Shown: positions 57,648 to 64,000 of the stretch, piece after piece
Layout: the number at the start of each line of letters is the position of its first letter
How positions within the stretch are numbered: the stretch's first letter is position 1
DNA from: Pseudomonas mucidolens
GTDB lineage: Bacteria; Pseudomonadota; Gammaproteobacteria; Pseudomonadales; Pseudomonadaceae
Direction of reading: 5' to 3'
Assembly: GCF_900106045.1 (NCBI RefSeq)
Contig: NZ_LT629802.1
Coordinates: forward strand, 2,604,001-2,668,000
Length of the DNA stretch: 64,000 nucleotides
Program-made: the position numbers and the translations under genes
Notes under the pieces: model-generated
Database searches by the model: none
Seen by the model: the letters and a program-made list of their open reading frames with translations, nothing else
Told to the model about the DNA's origin: nothing

Positions 57648-59048
57648 TCAAATCAGCCCGGTAAGGTAAAACACGGTGATCACGACAAATGCCGCCATGG
57701 TTTTAAAAATCGTAAGAATGAAAATATCGCCGTAGGCCTGTCGGTGGGTTAGCCCAGTCACCGCCAATAGCGTGATGATTGCCCCGTTGTGCGGCAGCGT
57801 ATCCATTCCGCCTGCTGCGATGGATGCGACGCGGTGCATCACTTCGGCAGGTATCGCATGTTGCTGAGCAAGCGCGATGAAGTGGTCACCCAGCGCACCC
57901 AGGGTCAGGCTTAAGCCTCCGGACGAAGACCCGGTAATGCCTGCAAGCACGTTGACACTGACGGCCAGGTTGATCAGCGGATTTTCAATATTTGAAAGCG
58001 TGTCGGCCACCAGTTTGAAACCCGGCAGCGCCGCAATGACCGCCCCAAAACCGTATTCCGACGCCGTATTCATGCCGGCGAGCAGCGAACCGGTAACGGC
58101 TATTTGAGTCGAGTTCGTGAACTTGCCCCGGATTCTGCCCCAGCCCAGCGCCAGGGTGGCCAGAATACCCAGGGCCAATGCACCTTCAACAGCCCACACT
58201 GCGGCCATTTTGGTGACATCCTGCGTCACTGCGGCGAAGTCAGGACGGAACGACACAAGCACCTGACTGCCTGCGCCGTAGTAACTCAAAATCAGATCGA
58301 GCAACAGCTTGTTGCCTACCCCGACGATGACCAATGGCAAGATGGCAATCCATGGACTGATCATGGCCTCATCAGTAGGCGGCTCAGGCTCGTTGTAATG
58401 CCCTGTGCCATAACCCTCGCCCTTGGCCATCAAACTTCTACGACGCATTTCCAGGTAGGTGATGCCGCAGCCAGCGATGAAAATGGCGCCGATAATCCCA
58501 AGCCAAGGAGCAGCGTAGGCATCAGTGCCGAAAAAGGCCGTGGGAATAATGTTCTGGATCTGAGGGGTACCTGGCAGCGAGTCCATGGTGAACGTAAACG
58601 CACCCAAGGCAATGGTTGCCGGGATCAAACGTTTGGGAATGTTATTGCGGCGGAACAGCTCCGCCGCAAACGGATAAAGCGCAAAGACCACAACGAACAG
58701 AGATACGCCGCCATAGGTCAGCACCCCGCCCACGCAAACGATGCAGGAGATCGAGTAGCTGCTACCGAAGACTTTGGAAATGGCATTCACAATTGATCGT
58801 GCAAAACCCGAAACTTCGATCAGTTTCCCAAAAACTGCGCCGAGCATGAACACCGGAAAGTAGAGCTTCAGCAGCCCGACCATCTTGTCCATGAACAGCC
58901 CGCTGTAAGCAGGCGCAACCATCGAAGGCTCTGTAAGAAGCACCGCAGCCAACGCCGCAATCGGAGCAAACAGGATGACGCTAAAGCCCCTGTAAGCCAC
59001 GAACATCAAGAATCCTAGCGATGCCAGGCAGATCAATAAACTACTCAT
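57648..59048 (-). CDS. GntP-family carboxylate:H+ symporter
   Basis: 466 residues, ~12-14 helices; GSSSGGLSLTLGALG, GGMDTLPHNGAIITLL and the GGVSLFVVVFALYPFA segment are typical of the GntP/hydroxybutyrate permease group. Likely imports a hydroxy- or dicarboxylate used by the pathway encoded around it. ATG 59048. Confidence 0.87.
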   Translation of the reverse strand: MSSLLICLASLGFLMFVAYRGFSVILFAPIAALAAVLLTEPSMVAPAYSGLFMDKMVGLLKLYFPVFMLGAVFGKLIEVSGFARSIVNAISKVFGSSYSISCIVCVGGVLTYGGVSLFVVVFALYPFAAELFRRNNIPKRLIPATIALGAFTFTMDSLPGTPQIQNIIPTAFFGTDAYAAPWLGIIGAIFIAGCGITYLEMRRRSLMAKGEGYGTGHYNEPEPPTDEAMISPWIAILPLVIVGVGNKLLLDLILSYYGAGSQVLVSFRPDFAAVTQDVTKMAAVWAVEGALALGILATLALGWGRIRGKFTNSTQIAVTGSLLAGMNTASEYGFGAVIAALPGFKLVADTLSNIENPLINLAVSVNVLAGITGSSSGGLSLTLGALGDHFIALAQQHAIPAEVMHRVASIAAGGMDTLPHNGAIITLLAVTGLTHRQAYGDIFILTIFKTMAAFVVITVFYLTGLI

Positions 59049-59107
59049 ACAGATCGCTCGCTTTTATTTTTTTAAGTCGCACGTTCCGTTGTCAGTGGTG
59101 TTATTCC

Positions 59108-60322
59108 CTAGGAACCACCGACAATTCCACTGTCACGTAATGCACCGATTTGCTGGTCGCTCAGTCCCAATACATCAGCAAGAACTTCATCGGTGTGCTC
59201 ACCTAGCTCGGGAGCAGGTTGCACAGCTTGACGAGACATGTGACCGAACCTGAGCGGCGTACCAGCCGCCAAATGCTCGCCAACGCCAGGTGTCTGAATA
59301 CGCTCGAAGATAGGGTTGTCCAGGGAGACACGCTTATCTTCTTGGAGCAACTGTCGTACCGTGCGATATGGCCCGTAAGCCACTCCATGCTGGATAAAGT
59401 GCGCCTCAATCTCAGCGAGTGGTCTTTTGATGCACCACTGTTTGATCAATGCGGCCAGCAATTCGCGTCCTTCGAAACGGTCAGCTTCGCTGTCGAAGTT
59501 CACTCCCAGAGCTGCTTCCAAGGATTGCACTGCGCTCTGCAAGTCGCAGGCTTTCACCAAGGCGCGCCATTGGCGTGCCGAGATGGCCACGATCATCACT
59601 CGCCGGCCGTCTGAGGTCGCGAAATCGTGTCCAAAGGCGCCGTACAGGTAATTGCCGAGAGATTCACGCTGTTGCCCAATCAGCTCGGACTCCGTCAAGA
59701 GACCGAGATTAGAGAGCGTCGAAAACGCACTGTCAGACAGAGCCAGACGAATCTCAGCACCTTCTCCGCTTCCCTGCCGGCGAGCCAGTGCGGCTACGAT
59801 TGCGGTCGCAGCCTGGTTGGCACAGATAACGTCCCATGCGGGAAGTGTGTGGTTGACCGGACGATCGGGTGAACCCGTCCCCGTCAACATCGGATAACCA
59901 GTCGCGCAGTTGACGGTGTAATCCACCGCCGTGCTCCCATCGAAATTGCCTTCGATGGTGCAGGAGATCAGATCCGGCCGAAGTTCTGAAAGTGTTTTGT
60001 GGCTCAACCAGGGCGTACCGATATTGGTCAGCAGAATGCCTCCTGCCTCACCCGGCGCGCCAACAAGACGTTGCAGCAGTTCACGTCCTTCGGGGCGCTT
60101 GATATCGATCGCAACAGACTTCTTGGCTTTGTTCAGACTCGTCCAGTAGATGCTCCGGCCCTCAGGCATCATCGGTAGACGCTGATAGTCGAGGCCTCCG
60201 CCAATCAGATCCACGCGTATAACCTCCGCACCCAATTGCGCCAAGGTCATCCCGCACAGAGGAGCTGCGATGAACGCCGAGCTTTCGATAACCCGAACGC
60301 CTTTGAGCAGATCGTAGTTCAT
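59108..60322 (-). CDS. mct: Mesaconyl-CoA C1-C4 CoA transferase (2-methylfumaryl-CoA isomerase)-like, CaiB/BaiF family
   Basis: 404 residues. Beyond the general family III CoA-transferase fold with the catalytic aspartate (Asp164 in LPAWDV), it carries features I recognise from Chloroflexus Mct: SAFIAAPLCGMTLAQLGAEV, GGGLDYQRLP, LNKAKKSVAIDI, VDYTVN and GNYLYGAFGHDF. Mct moves CoA within the same molecule from the C1 to the C4 carboxylate of mesaconate. Its start overlaps the MaoC stop (ATGA). Confidence 0.75.
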   Translation of the reverse strand: MNYDLLKGVRVIESSAFIAAPLCGMTLAQLGAEVIRVDLIGGGLDYQRLPMMPEGRSIYWTSLNKAKKSVAIDIKRPEGRELLQRLVGAPGEAGGILLTNIGTPWLSHKTLSELRPDLISCTIEGNFDGSTAVDYTVNCATGYPMLTGTGSPDRPVNHTLPAWDVICANQAATAIVAALARRQGSGEGAEIRLALSDSAFSTLSNLGLLTESELIGQQRESLGNYLYGAFGHDFATSDGRRVMIVAISARQWRALVKACDLQSAVQSLEAALGVNFDSEADRFEGRELLAALIKQWCIKRPLAEIEAHFIQHGVAYGPYRTVRQLLQEDKRVSLDNPIFERIQTPGVGEHLAAGTPLRFGHMSRQAVQPAPELGEHTDEVLADVLGLSDQQIGALRDSGIVGGS

Positions 60323-60825
60323 GCGCGTTCAGCCCTCTGGGAGCGAAGGTTGATCGCATTCTGCTTAGTGGGTACGAGGCAAGCACGCGTGAAACTCATG
60401 CACACCGTGCCGTCTTGATTAAACGCTTCGGTGCGCGTAGTCACAATGCCCTGCCCCGGTCTCTTGGCGCTTTCACGCACCTCTGTCACTTCAGAGCGGG
60501 CATAAAGTGTGTCACCGGGAAAAACCGGTGCACTGAGCGTGATGTCCTTCCAACCCAAGTTGGCGATCGCATTGAGGCTGACGTCATCAACAGTTAGGCC
60601 CAATACGATTGCAACGGTCAGACCACTATTGATGAGCGGGCGACCGAACTCGCTCATCGAAGCAAAGTTGGCGTCGCAATGCATCGGGTGGCGATTCATC
60701 GTCATAAGACTGAACTGGATGTTGTCAGCCTCTGTGACAGTCCTACCCGGCCAGTGACGATACGCATCACCGACCTTGAAGTCTTCTAGAAAACGTCCAG
60801 GCATGGGAAATTGAGTTTCCATCAT
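60319..60825 (-). CDS. MaoC-family enoyl-CoA hydratase/dehydratase
   Basis: 168-residue single hot-dog protein. Hydratase-2 motif in NRHPMHCDANFASMSEFGRP followed by LINSGL; start with PGRFLEDFKVGDAYRHWPGR. ATG 60825 follows AAGGAAGAGA. In mesaconyl-CoA gene sets a MaoC enzyme interconverts beta-methylmalyl-CoA and mesaconyl-C1-CoA, but the Chloroflexus enzyme is about twice as long, so the reaction here is only probable. Confidence 0.8.
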   Translation of the reverse strand: MMETQFPMPGRFLEDFKVGDAYRHWPGRTVTEADNIQFSLMTMNRHPMHCDANFASMSEFGRPLINSGLTVAIVLGLTVDDVSLNAIANLGWKDITLSAPVFPGDTLYARSEVTEVRESAKRPGQGIVTTRTEAFNQDGTVCMSFTRACLVPTKQNAINLRSQRAERA

Positions 60826-60857
60826 TCTCTTCCTTATTCTTTGAACAGCTCTGATTG

Positions 60858-62336
60858 TCAGCCGAGAACAAATGGATCCGGCGTCTCAAGGGCGGTACTG
60901 ATCCAGACACTCTTGGTCTGCAGGTAGGAGTAGATAGCGTTCTGGCCATTTTCATGACCGACACCTGAGCGCTTGAATCCACCAAACGGTGCCATGTAGC
61001 TCACTGCTCGGTACATGTTCACCCAGACCATCCCGGCCTGAAGACGCTCGGACATCACCAATGAGCGACGCATATCCTGAGTCCAGACACCAGCGGCCAA
61101 TCCATAGGGCGTGTCGTTGACGATAGCAATTGCGTCCTCCTCATCCTTGAACGGGATGACGCAAAGCACAGGGCCGAAGACTTCCTCGCGAGCGATGCGC
61201 ATCTGGTTGTTGACGCCGGTGAAGATCGTCGGCTCGACGAACAGGCCGTTCCCGCACTCAGGCTTGGTCGATGGGTTGCCACCCAAGCGGCATACCGCAC
61301 CTTCATCCTTCGCGATGGCGATGTAGTCCAGAATTTTTTGATACTGCGCGGGGGTGGTTACAGGGCCAACCTGGGTAGTGGGCAACATCGGATCACCCAT
61401 CTTCGCCGTGCGTGCGAAGGCCAGCAGCTTTTCCACGAACTCATCGTGGATCGACTCTTGAACGAGTAGACGAGAACCAGCGACACATGTCTGACCTGTT
61501 GCCGCCATGATCCCACCGACCACGCCTTTTACAGCGTTGTCGAGATTGGCATCGTCGAACACGATATTGGGCGACTTGCCGCCGAGTTCCAGCGTGACCT
61601 TTTTGAAATTCTTGGCTGCAGACTCGTAGATTTTCTGCCCGCCGTATTCGCTACCGGTAAATGCAATCTTCTCTACGTCCGGATGGGTCACCAGAGGCTC
61701 GCCAACTTCGAGACCAAACCCTGTGACGACGTTTACTACGCCCGCTGGGAAACCTGCTTTTTCAACGAGCTTCGCAAGCTCCAGGGCCGACGCTGAGGTG
61801 AACTCCGACGGCTTGAGCACAAACGTATTACCTGCCGCTAGACCAGGGGCAAGCTTATTCACGGCCAGCAACAGTGGCGAGTTCCAGGCGGTAATGGCTA
61901 CGCAAACGCCAAGAGGTTCGTAGCGGGTAAAGGTGAAGGTGTCGGCTTTGTCGATAGGCAACACCCCGCCTTCAATTTTGTCAGCAAGGCCGCCAAAATA
62001 GTAAAAATACTGAGGCAGGTAACGAACCTGGCCACGCATTTCGGCAAGCAGTTTGCCGTTGTCTGCCACTTCAGTAGCGGCCAGATGCTCTACGTTTTCC
62101 GCGATAAGATCGCCCAGCCGACGCAGCAACTGCCCACGGACACTTGGCTTCATCTTCGACCATTCGGGAGAGTTAAAAGCTGCTTTCGCTGCAGCGACAG
62201 CTCGCTCAGCATCGGCAGCACGGCCGCGAGGCAGGGTCGCCCAGGTTTCGCCCGTATAAGGGTTTTTAGTTTCGAAGGTTTCGCCCGCAGCGGCATCAAT
62301 CCATTCACCACCAACGTACATTTTATAATTAGTCAT
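60858..62336 (-). CDS. NAD-dependent aldehyde dehydrogenase
   Basis: 492 residues: TAWNSP, VLKPSEF, FTGSEYGG, general base Glu in LELGGKSPN, catalytic Cys in GQTCVAG, and EEVFGPVL. Betaine-aldehyde-type ALDH. In this operon it should oxidise the aldehyde made by the GMC or zinc alcohol dehydrogenase to the acid that is then CoA-activated. Confidence 0.88.
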   Translation of the reverse strand: MTNYKMYVGGEWIDAAAGETFETKNPYTGETWATLPRGRAADAERAVAAAKAAFNSPEWSKMKPSVRGQLLRRLGDLIAENVEHLAATEVADNGKLLAEMRGQVRYLPQYFYYFGGLADKIEGGVLPIDKADTFTFTRYEPLGVCVAITAWNSPLLLAVNKLAPGLAAGNTFVLKPSEFTSASALELAKLVEKAGFPAGVVNVVTGFGLEVGEPLVTHPDVEKIAFTGSEYGGQKIYESAAKNFKKVTLELGGKSPNIVFDDANLDNAVKGVVGGIMAATGQTCVAGSRLLVQESIHDEFVEKLLAFARTAKMGDPMLPTTQVGPVTTPAQYQKILDYIAIAKDEGAVCRLGGNPSTKPECGNGLFVEPTIFTGVNNQMRIAREEVFGPVLCVIPFKDEEDAIAIVNDTPYGLAAGVWTQDMRRSLVMSERLQAGMVWVNMYRAVSYMAPFGGFKRSGVGHENGQNAIYSYLQTKSVWISTALETPDPFVLG

Positions 62337-62361
62337 TTTGATTCCCGTAATCTTTGATTGG

Positions 62362-63567
62362 TCAGATAACTTTGCTGGCTTTAAGCGCTTGCAGGACTTC
62401 TGGAGAAACGCCCAGGAGCCGGCTCAACACTTCCTCAGTACTCGACCCAAGCGAGGGGCCGGTGGAGACAAAAGCAGCGGGCGTTTCGGAAAGACGAGGC
62501 ATTGCATTAGGCAGAACAAGTTCGCCGATACGCGGGTCTTGTACGCGAATCAAGTTCTCACGCTCTGCAAATTGAGGGTCTTCAAAGATATCCGCGATGG
62601 AGTTCACAGGGCCTGCCGGAACCTGACCTTGTACACACACTTCAAGAAGTTCTTCCTGGGTGAAACCGGACACCCAAAGTGCGACGAGCGCGTTGATCTT
62701 CGCTCGATCCTTCACACGATCAGGGCTGGTCGGGTATTCGATTGCGAGTTTTGGAGTGCCCATTGTCTGCGCGAGACGCTGAAACATTCGATCATTGCTG
62801 CAAGCCAGCGCGATCCATTTCTCATCTTTCGTCTGATAGTGGCTATGTGGTACGACGTTAATGGTATCGGCACCCATGCGCTCACGAACGTATCCATACT
62901 TGGCATACACCGGCGCGATCTCATCCAACAACCTGAAGACCGATTCATACAGTCCGATATCGACGTATTGACCAATACCGCCAGCTTCAACGGAGCGAAG
63001 GGCCAGCAGGACGCCGATGGCTCCCCACATGCCTGAGATGTAGTCAGCAAGCGAGGTAGAACCAGGTACGACTGGCGGGCCGTCTTTCTCGCCTGCGAGA
63101 AAGGCCAGGCCCCCGAATGCATGCGCAATGCGAGCGAATCCAGGTTCGCCTCGCTTCGGGCCAGTTTGACCGTAGGCGCTGACACGGAGCATGACCAGTT
63201 TGGGATTGATCTCTCGCAGGGACTCGAAGCTGAGACCCCACTTCTCCAGCGTTCCTGGACGGAAATTTTCCAGAACGACGTCCGACTTAGCCACAAGCTG
63301 TCTAAATAGGTCAGCACCTTGCTCGGAGCGCAGATCGAGCGTGACAGATTTTTTGTTCCTGGCTTCGCTGAGCCAGACCATGCTGTCGCCACATTCAGTA
63401 GGCGTACCGAATTTTCGCAGGGTATCCCCACCTTCCGGCTGCTCGATCTTAATGACCTCTGCACCAAAATCCGCAAGGATGGTTCCGCAAAACGGAGCCG
63501 CAACGAACGTAGCGATGTCCAGTACGCGGACACCGGCCATAGGCTGATTATTATTTGTCTGGCCCAA
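62362..63567 (-). CDS. CaiB/BaiF family III CoA-transferase
   Basis: 401 residues; catalytic Asp175 in STSLADYISG, ENFRPGTLEKWGLSFESL and AYGQTGPKRGEPGF of the family. Start is TTG 63567, backed by GAGGA seven bases before it. ATG at 63540 is the alternative. As first gene of the operon it probably loads CoA from succinyl-CoA or acetyl-CoA onto the substrate acid (mesaconate-, itaconate- or methylsuccinate-like). Confidence 0.85.
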   Translation of the reverse strand: MGQTNNNQPMAGVRVLDIATFVAAPFCGTILADFGAEVIKIEQPEGGDTLRKFGTPTECGDSMVWLSEARNKKSVTLDLRSEQGADLFRQLVAKSDVVLENFRPGTLEKWGLSFESLREINPKLVMLRVSAYGQTGPKRGEPGFARIAHAFGGLAFLAGEKDGPPVVPGSTSLADYISGMWGAIGVLLALRSVEAGGIGQYVDIGLYESVFRLLDEIAPVYAKYGYVRERMGADTINVVPHSHYQTKDEKWIALACSNDRMFQRLAQTMGTPKLAIEYPTSPDRVKDRAKINALVALWVSGFTQEELLEVCVQGQVPAGPVNSIADIFEDPQFAERENLIRVQDPRIGELVLPNAMPRLSETPAAFVSTGPSLGSSTEEVLSRLLGVSPEVLQALKASKVI

Positions 63568-63658
63568 TTGAATTTCCTCAGCTAGCTGATCATTGACGGG
63601 TGCAGGGAGCTACGCCGCCGAGCTAAGAAAATCGTAAGAGATTGCCTCCGAAAGCACT

Positions 63659-63687
63659 AATTGAATAATCATTCTTATTATTCAATT
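63659..63687. promoter_or_regulatory. Inverted repeat upstream of the CoA-transferase operon (probable operator)
   Basis: AATTGAATAAT-N7-ATTATTCAATT: two perfect 11-bp arms, ~95 bp upstream of the TTG start. AT-rich and symmetric, as for a dimeric regulator. The LysR protein at 53283 is the first candidate. Confidence 0.6.
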
Positions 63688-63749
63688 TTAGAGATCAATT
63701 GAGTTTAGAGGCATCGCAGGTGATGCTGAGGCACGAAAACATTGGGATT

Positions 63750-63856
63750 AAGAACCACCAACCGCCTACGATCACATTGACGCGAAGCATGGCAAGCTTA
63801 TGACTATTCTCGAAAATGAGCTTATAAAAGCTGGATTGGTAAAATTTCGACCCTAA
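63750..63856 (+). pseudogene. Possible 3' end of an unidentified gene
   Basis: The plus strand ends with TAYDHIDAKHGKLMTILENE, then LIKAGLVKFRP and a TAA at 63854-63856. Codon pattern and composition look coding, but there is no start or upstream homology. It overlaps the tail of the TonB reading frame on the other strand. Family not recognised. Confidence 0.25.
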
Positions 63857-64000
63857 TCTGTTTCCGTCGTGCCTGCTTGATCTTGAAGTCGATGGGCACG
63901 CTGACCCACCCGTCTACGGCGATATCTCCCTGCTTGACCGGAACAAAACTCCAGCGCTTGACCGCCGCCAACGCAGCGTCGTCGAGTTGATCGCGGCCGC
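63822..64000 (-). CDS. TonB-family energy transducer, C-terminal domain (truncated by window edge)
   Basis: The minus strand from the right edge reads RDQLDDAALAAVKRWSFVPV then KQGDIAVDGWVSVPIDFKIK, the C-terminal domain of TonB, which contacts outer-membrane receptors. After the normal end (VPIDFK) the frame continues ~18 codons (QARRKQIRVEILPIQLL) to a TAA at 63822-63824. That tail overlaps the unidentified fragment on the plus strand and may be foreign sequence. Confidence 0.8.
   Translation of the reverse strand, partial: GRDQLDDAALAAVKRWSFVPVKQGDIAVDGWVSVPIDFKIKQARRKQIRVEILPIQLL

Noticed and set aside
54244..63567. Operon as a standard itaconate-degradation (ict-ich-ccl) cluster
   Set aside because: It shares the CoA-transferase, hydratase and lyase logic, but an additional Mct-like transferase, a MaoC hydratase, GMC dehydrogenase and ALDH do not fit the three-step itaconate route. 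I keep itaconate as an alternative substrate only.

Overview
The window looks like a Pseudomonas chromosome segment (fluorescens/putida lineage). The evidence is the Pseudomonas-type benABCD-benR-catBCA organisation, REP-like palindromes of the kind scattered through Pseudomonas intergenic DNA, the XylS/BenR-type operators, and the gene style overall. Almost all of it is catabolic or accessory DNA. No rRNA, tRNA or CRISPR array was seen.

Layout. (1) 1-2.6 kb: the end of an EamA exporter, a divergent azoR/LysR pair, and a shredded AraC gene. (2) 2.6-17.2 kb: a long minus-strand catabolic locus with a PotABCD-like ABC importer carrying two sister binding proteins, three FAD/Fe-S amine-oxidising proteins, a RidA imine deaminase, an alcohol dehydrogenase, two aldehyde dehydrogenases (one MmsA-like) and an IclR regulator. 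It reads as uptake and oxidative deamination of a small amine or N-substituted amino acid, draining through a semialdehyde to acyl-CoA. (3) 17.2-24 kb: a patchwork of an IS1182 scrap, a TonB-dependent siderophore receptor, a methyltransferase, a broken Rieske oxygenase, the intact AraC gene whose remnant lies at 2.5 kb, and a DUF417 membrane protein. (4) 24-28.8 kb: a sugar/polyol module (MFS importer, xylose-isomerase-like barrel protein, Gfo/Idh/MocA dehydrogenase) with a divergent LacI regulator and a perfect 20-bp operator. (5) 29-34.9 kb: an SDR/AraC pair, then two IS66 remnants in direct orientation bracketing a LysR/dehydrogenase pair. (6) 34.9-42.9 kb: the benzoate-to-beta-ketoadipate block benD, C, B, A, R then catA, C, B, with two BenR boxes and a catR cut down to its DNA-binding head.

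(7) 42.9-63.6 kb is the most unusual part: two minus-strand operons separated by a LysR gene. The first holds four SDR/MDR dehydrogenases, a branched-chain-amino-acid-type ABC importer with a fused LivM-LivG protein, a DUF1330 protein and a zinc alcohol dehydrogenase. The second encodes a CaiB/BaiF CoA-transferase, an aldehyde dehydrogenase, a MaoC hydratase, a close look-alike of mesaconyl-CoA C1-C4 CoA transferase, a GntP permease, a GMC alcohol dehydrogenase, a mesaconyl-C4-CoA hydratase-like protein and a CitE-like lyase. Together these resemble the mesaconyl-CoA/citramalyl-CoA arm of the Chloroflexus 3-hydroxypropionate bicycle, here apparently used to catabolise a branched C5 alcohol or acid to acetyl-CoA and pyruvate. 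The right edge is the C-terminal end of a TonB protein.

Decay is widespread: truncated catR, CitE, Rieske, AraC, IS66, IS3 and IS1182 pieces, a poly-G frameshift, and gene ends that run into foreign sequence. This suggests repeated insertion and deletion around the catabolic blocks. All functional statements come from reading motifs and family resemblance by eye; no database search was run.
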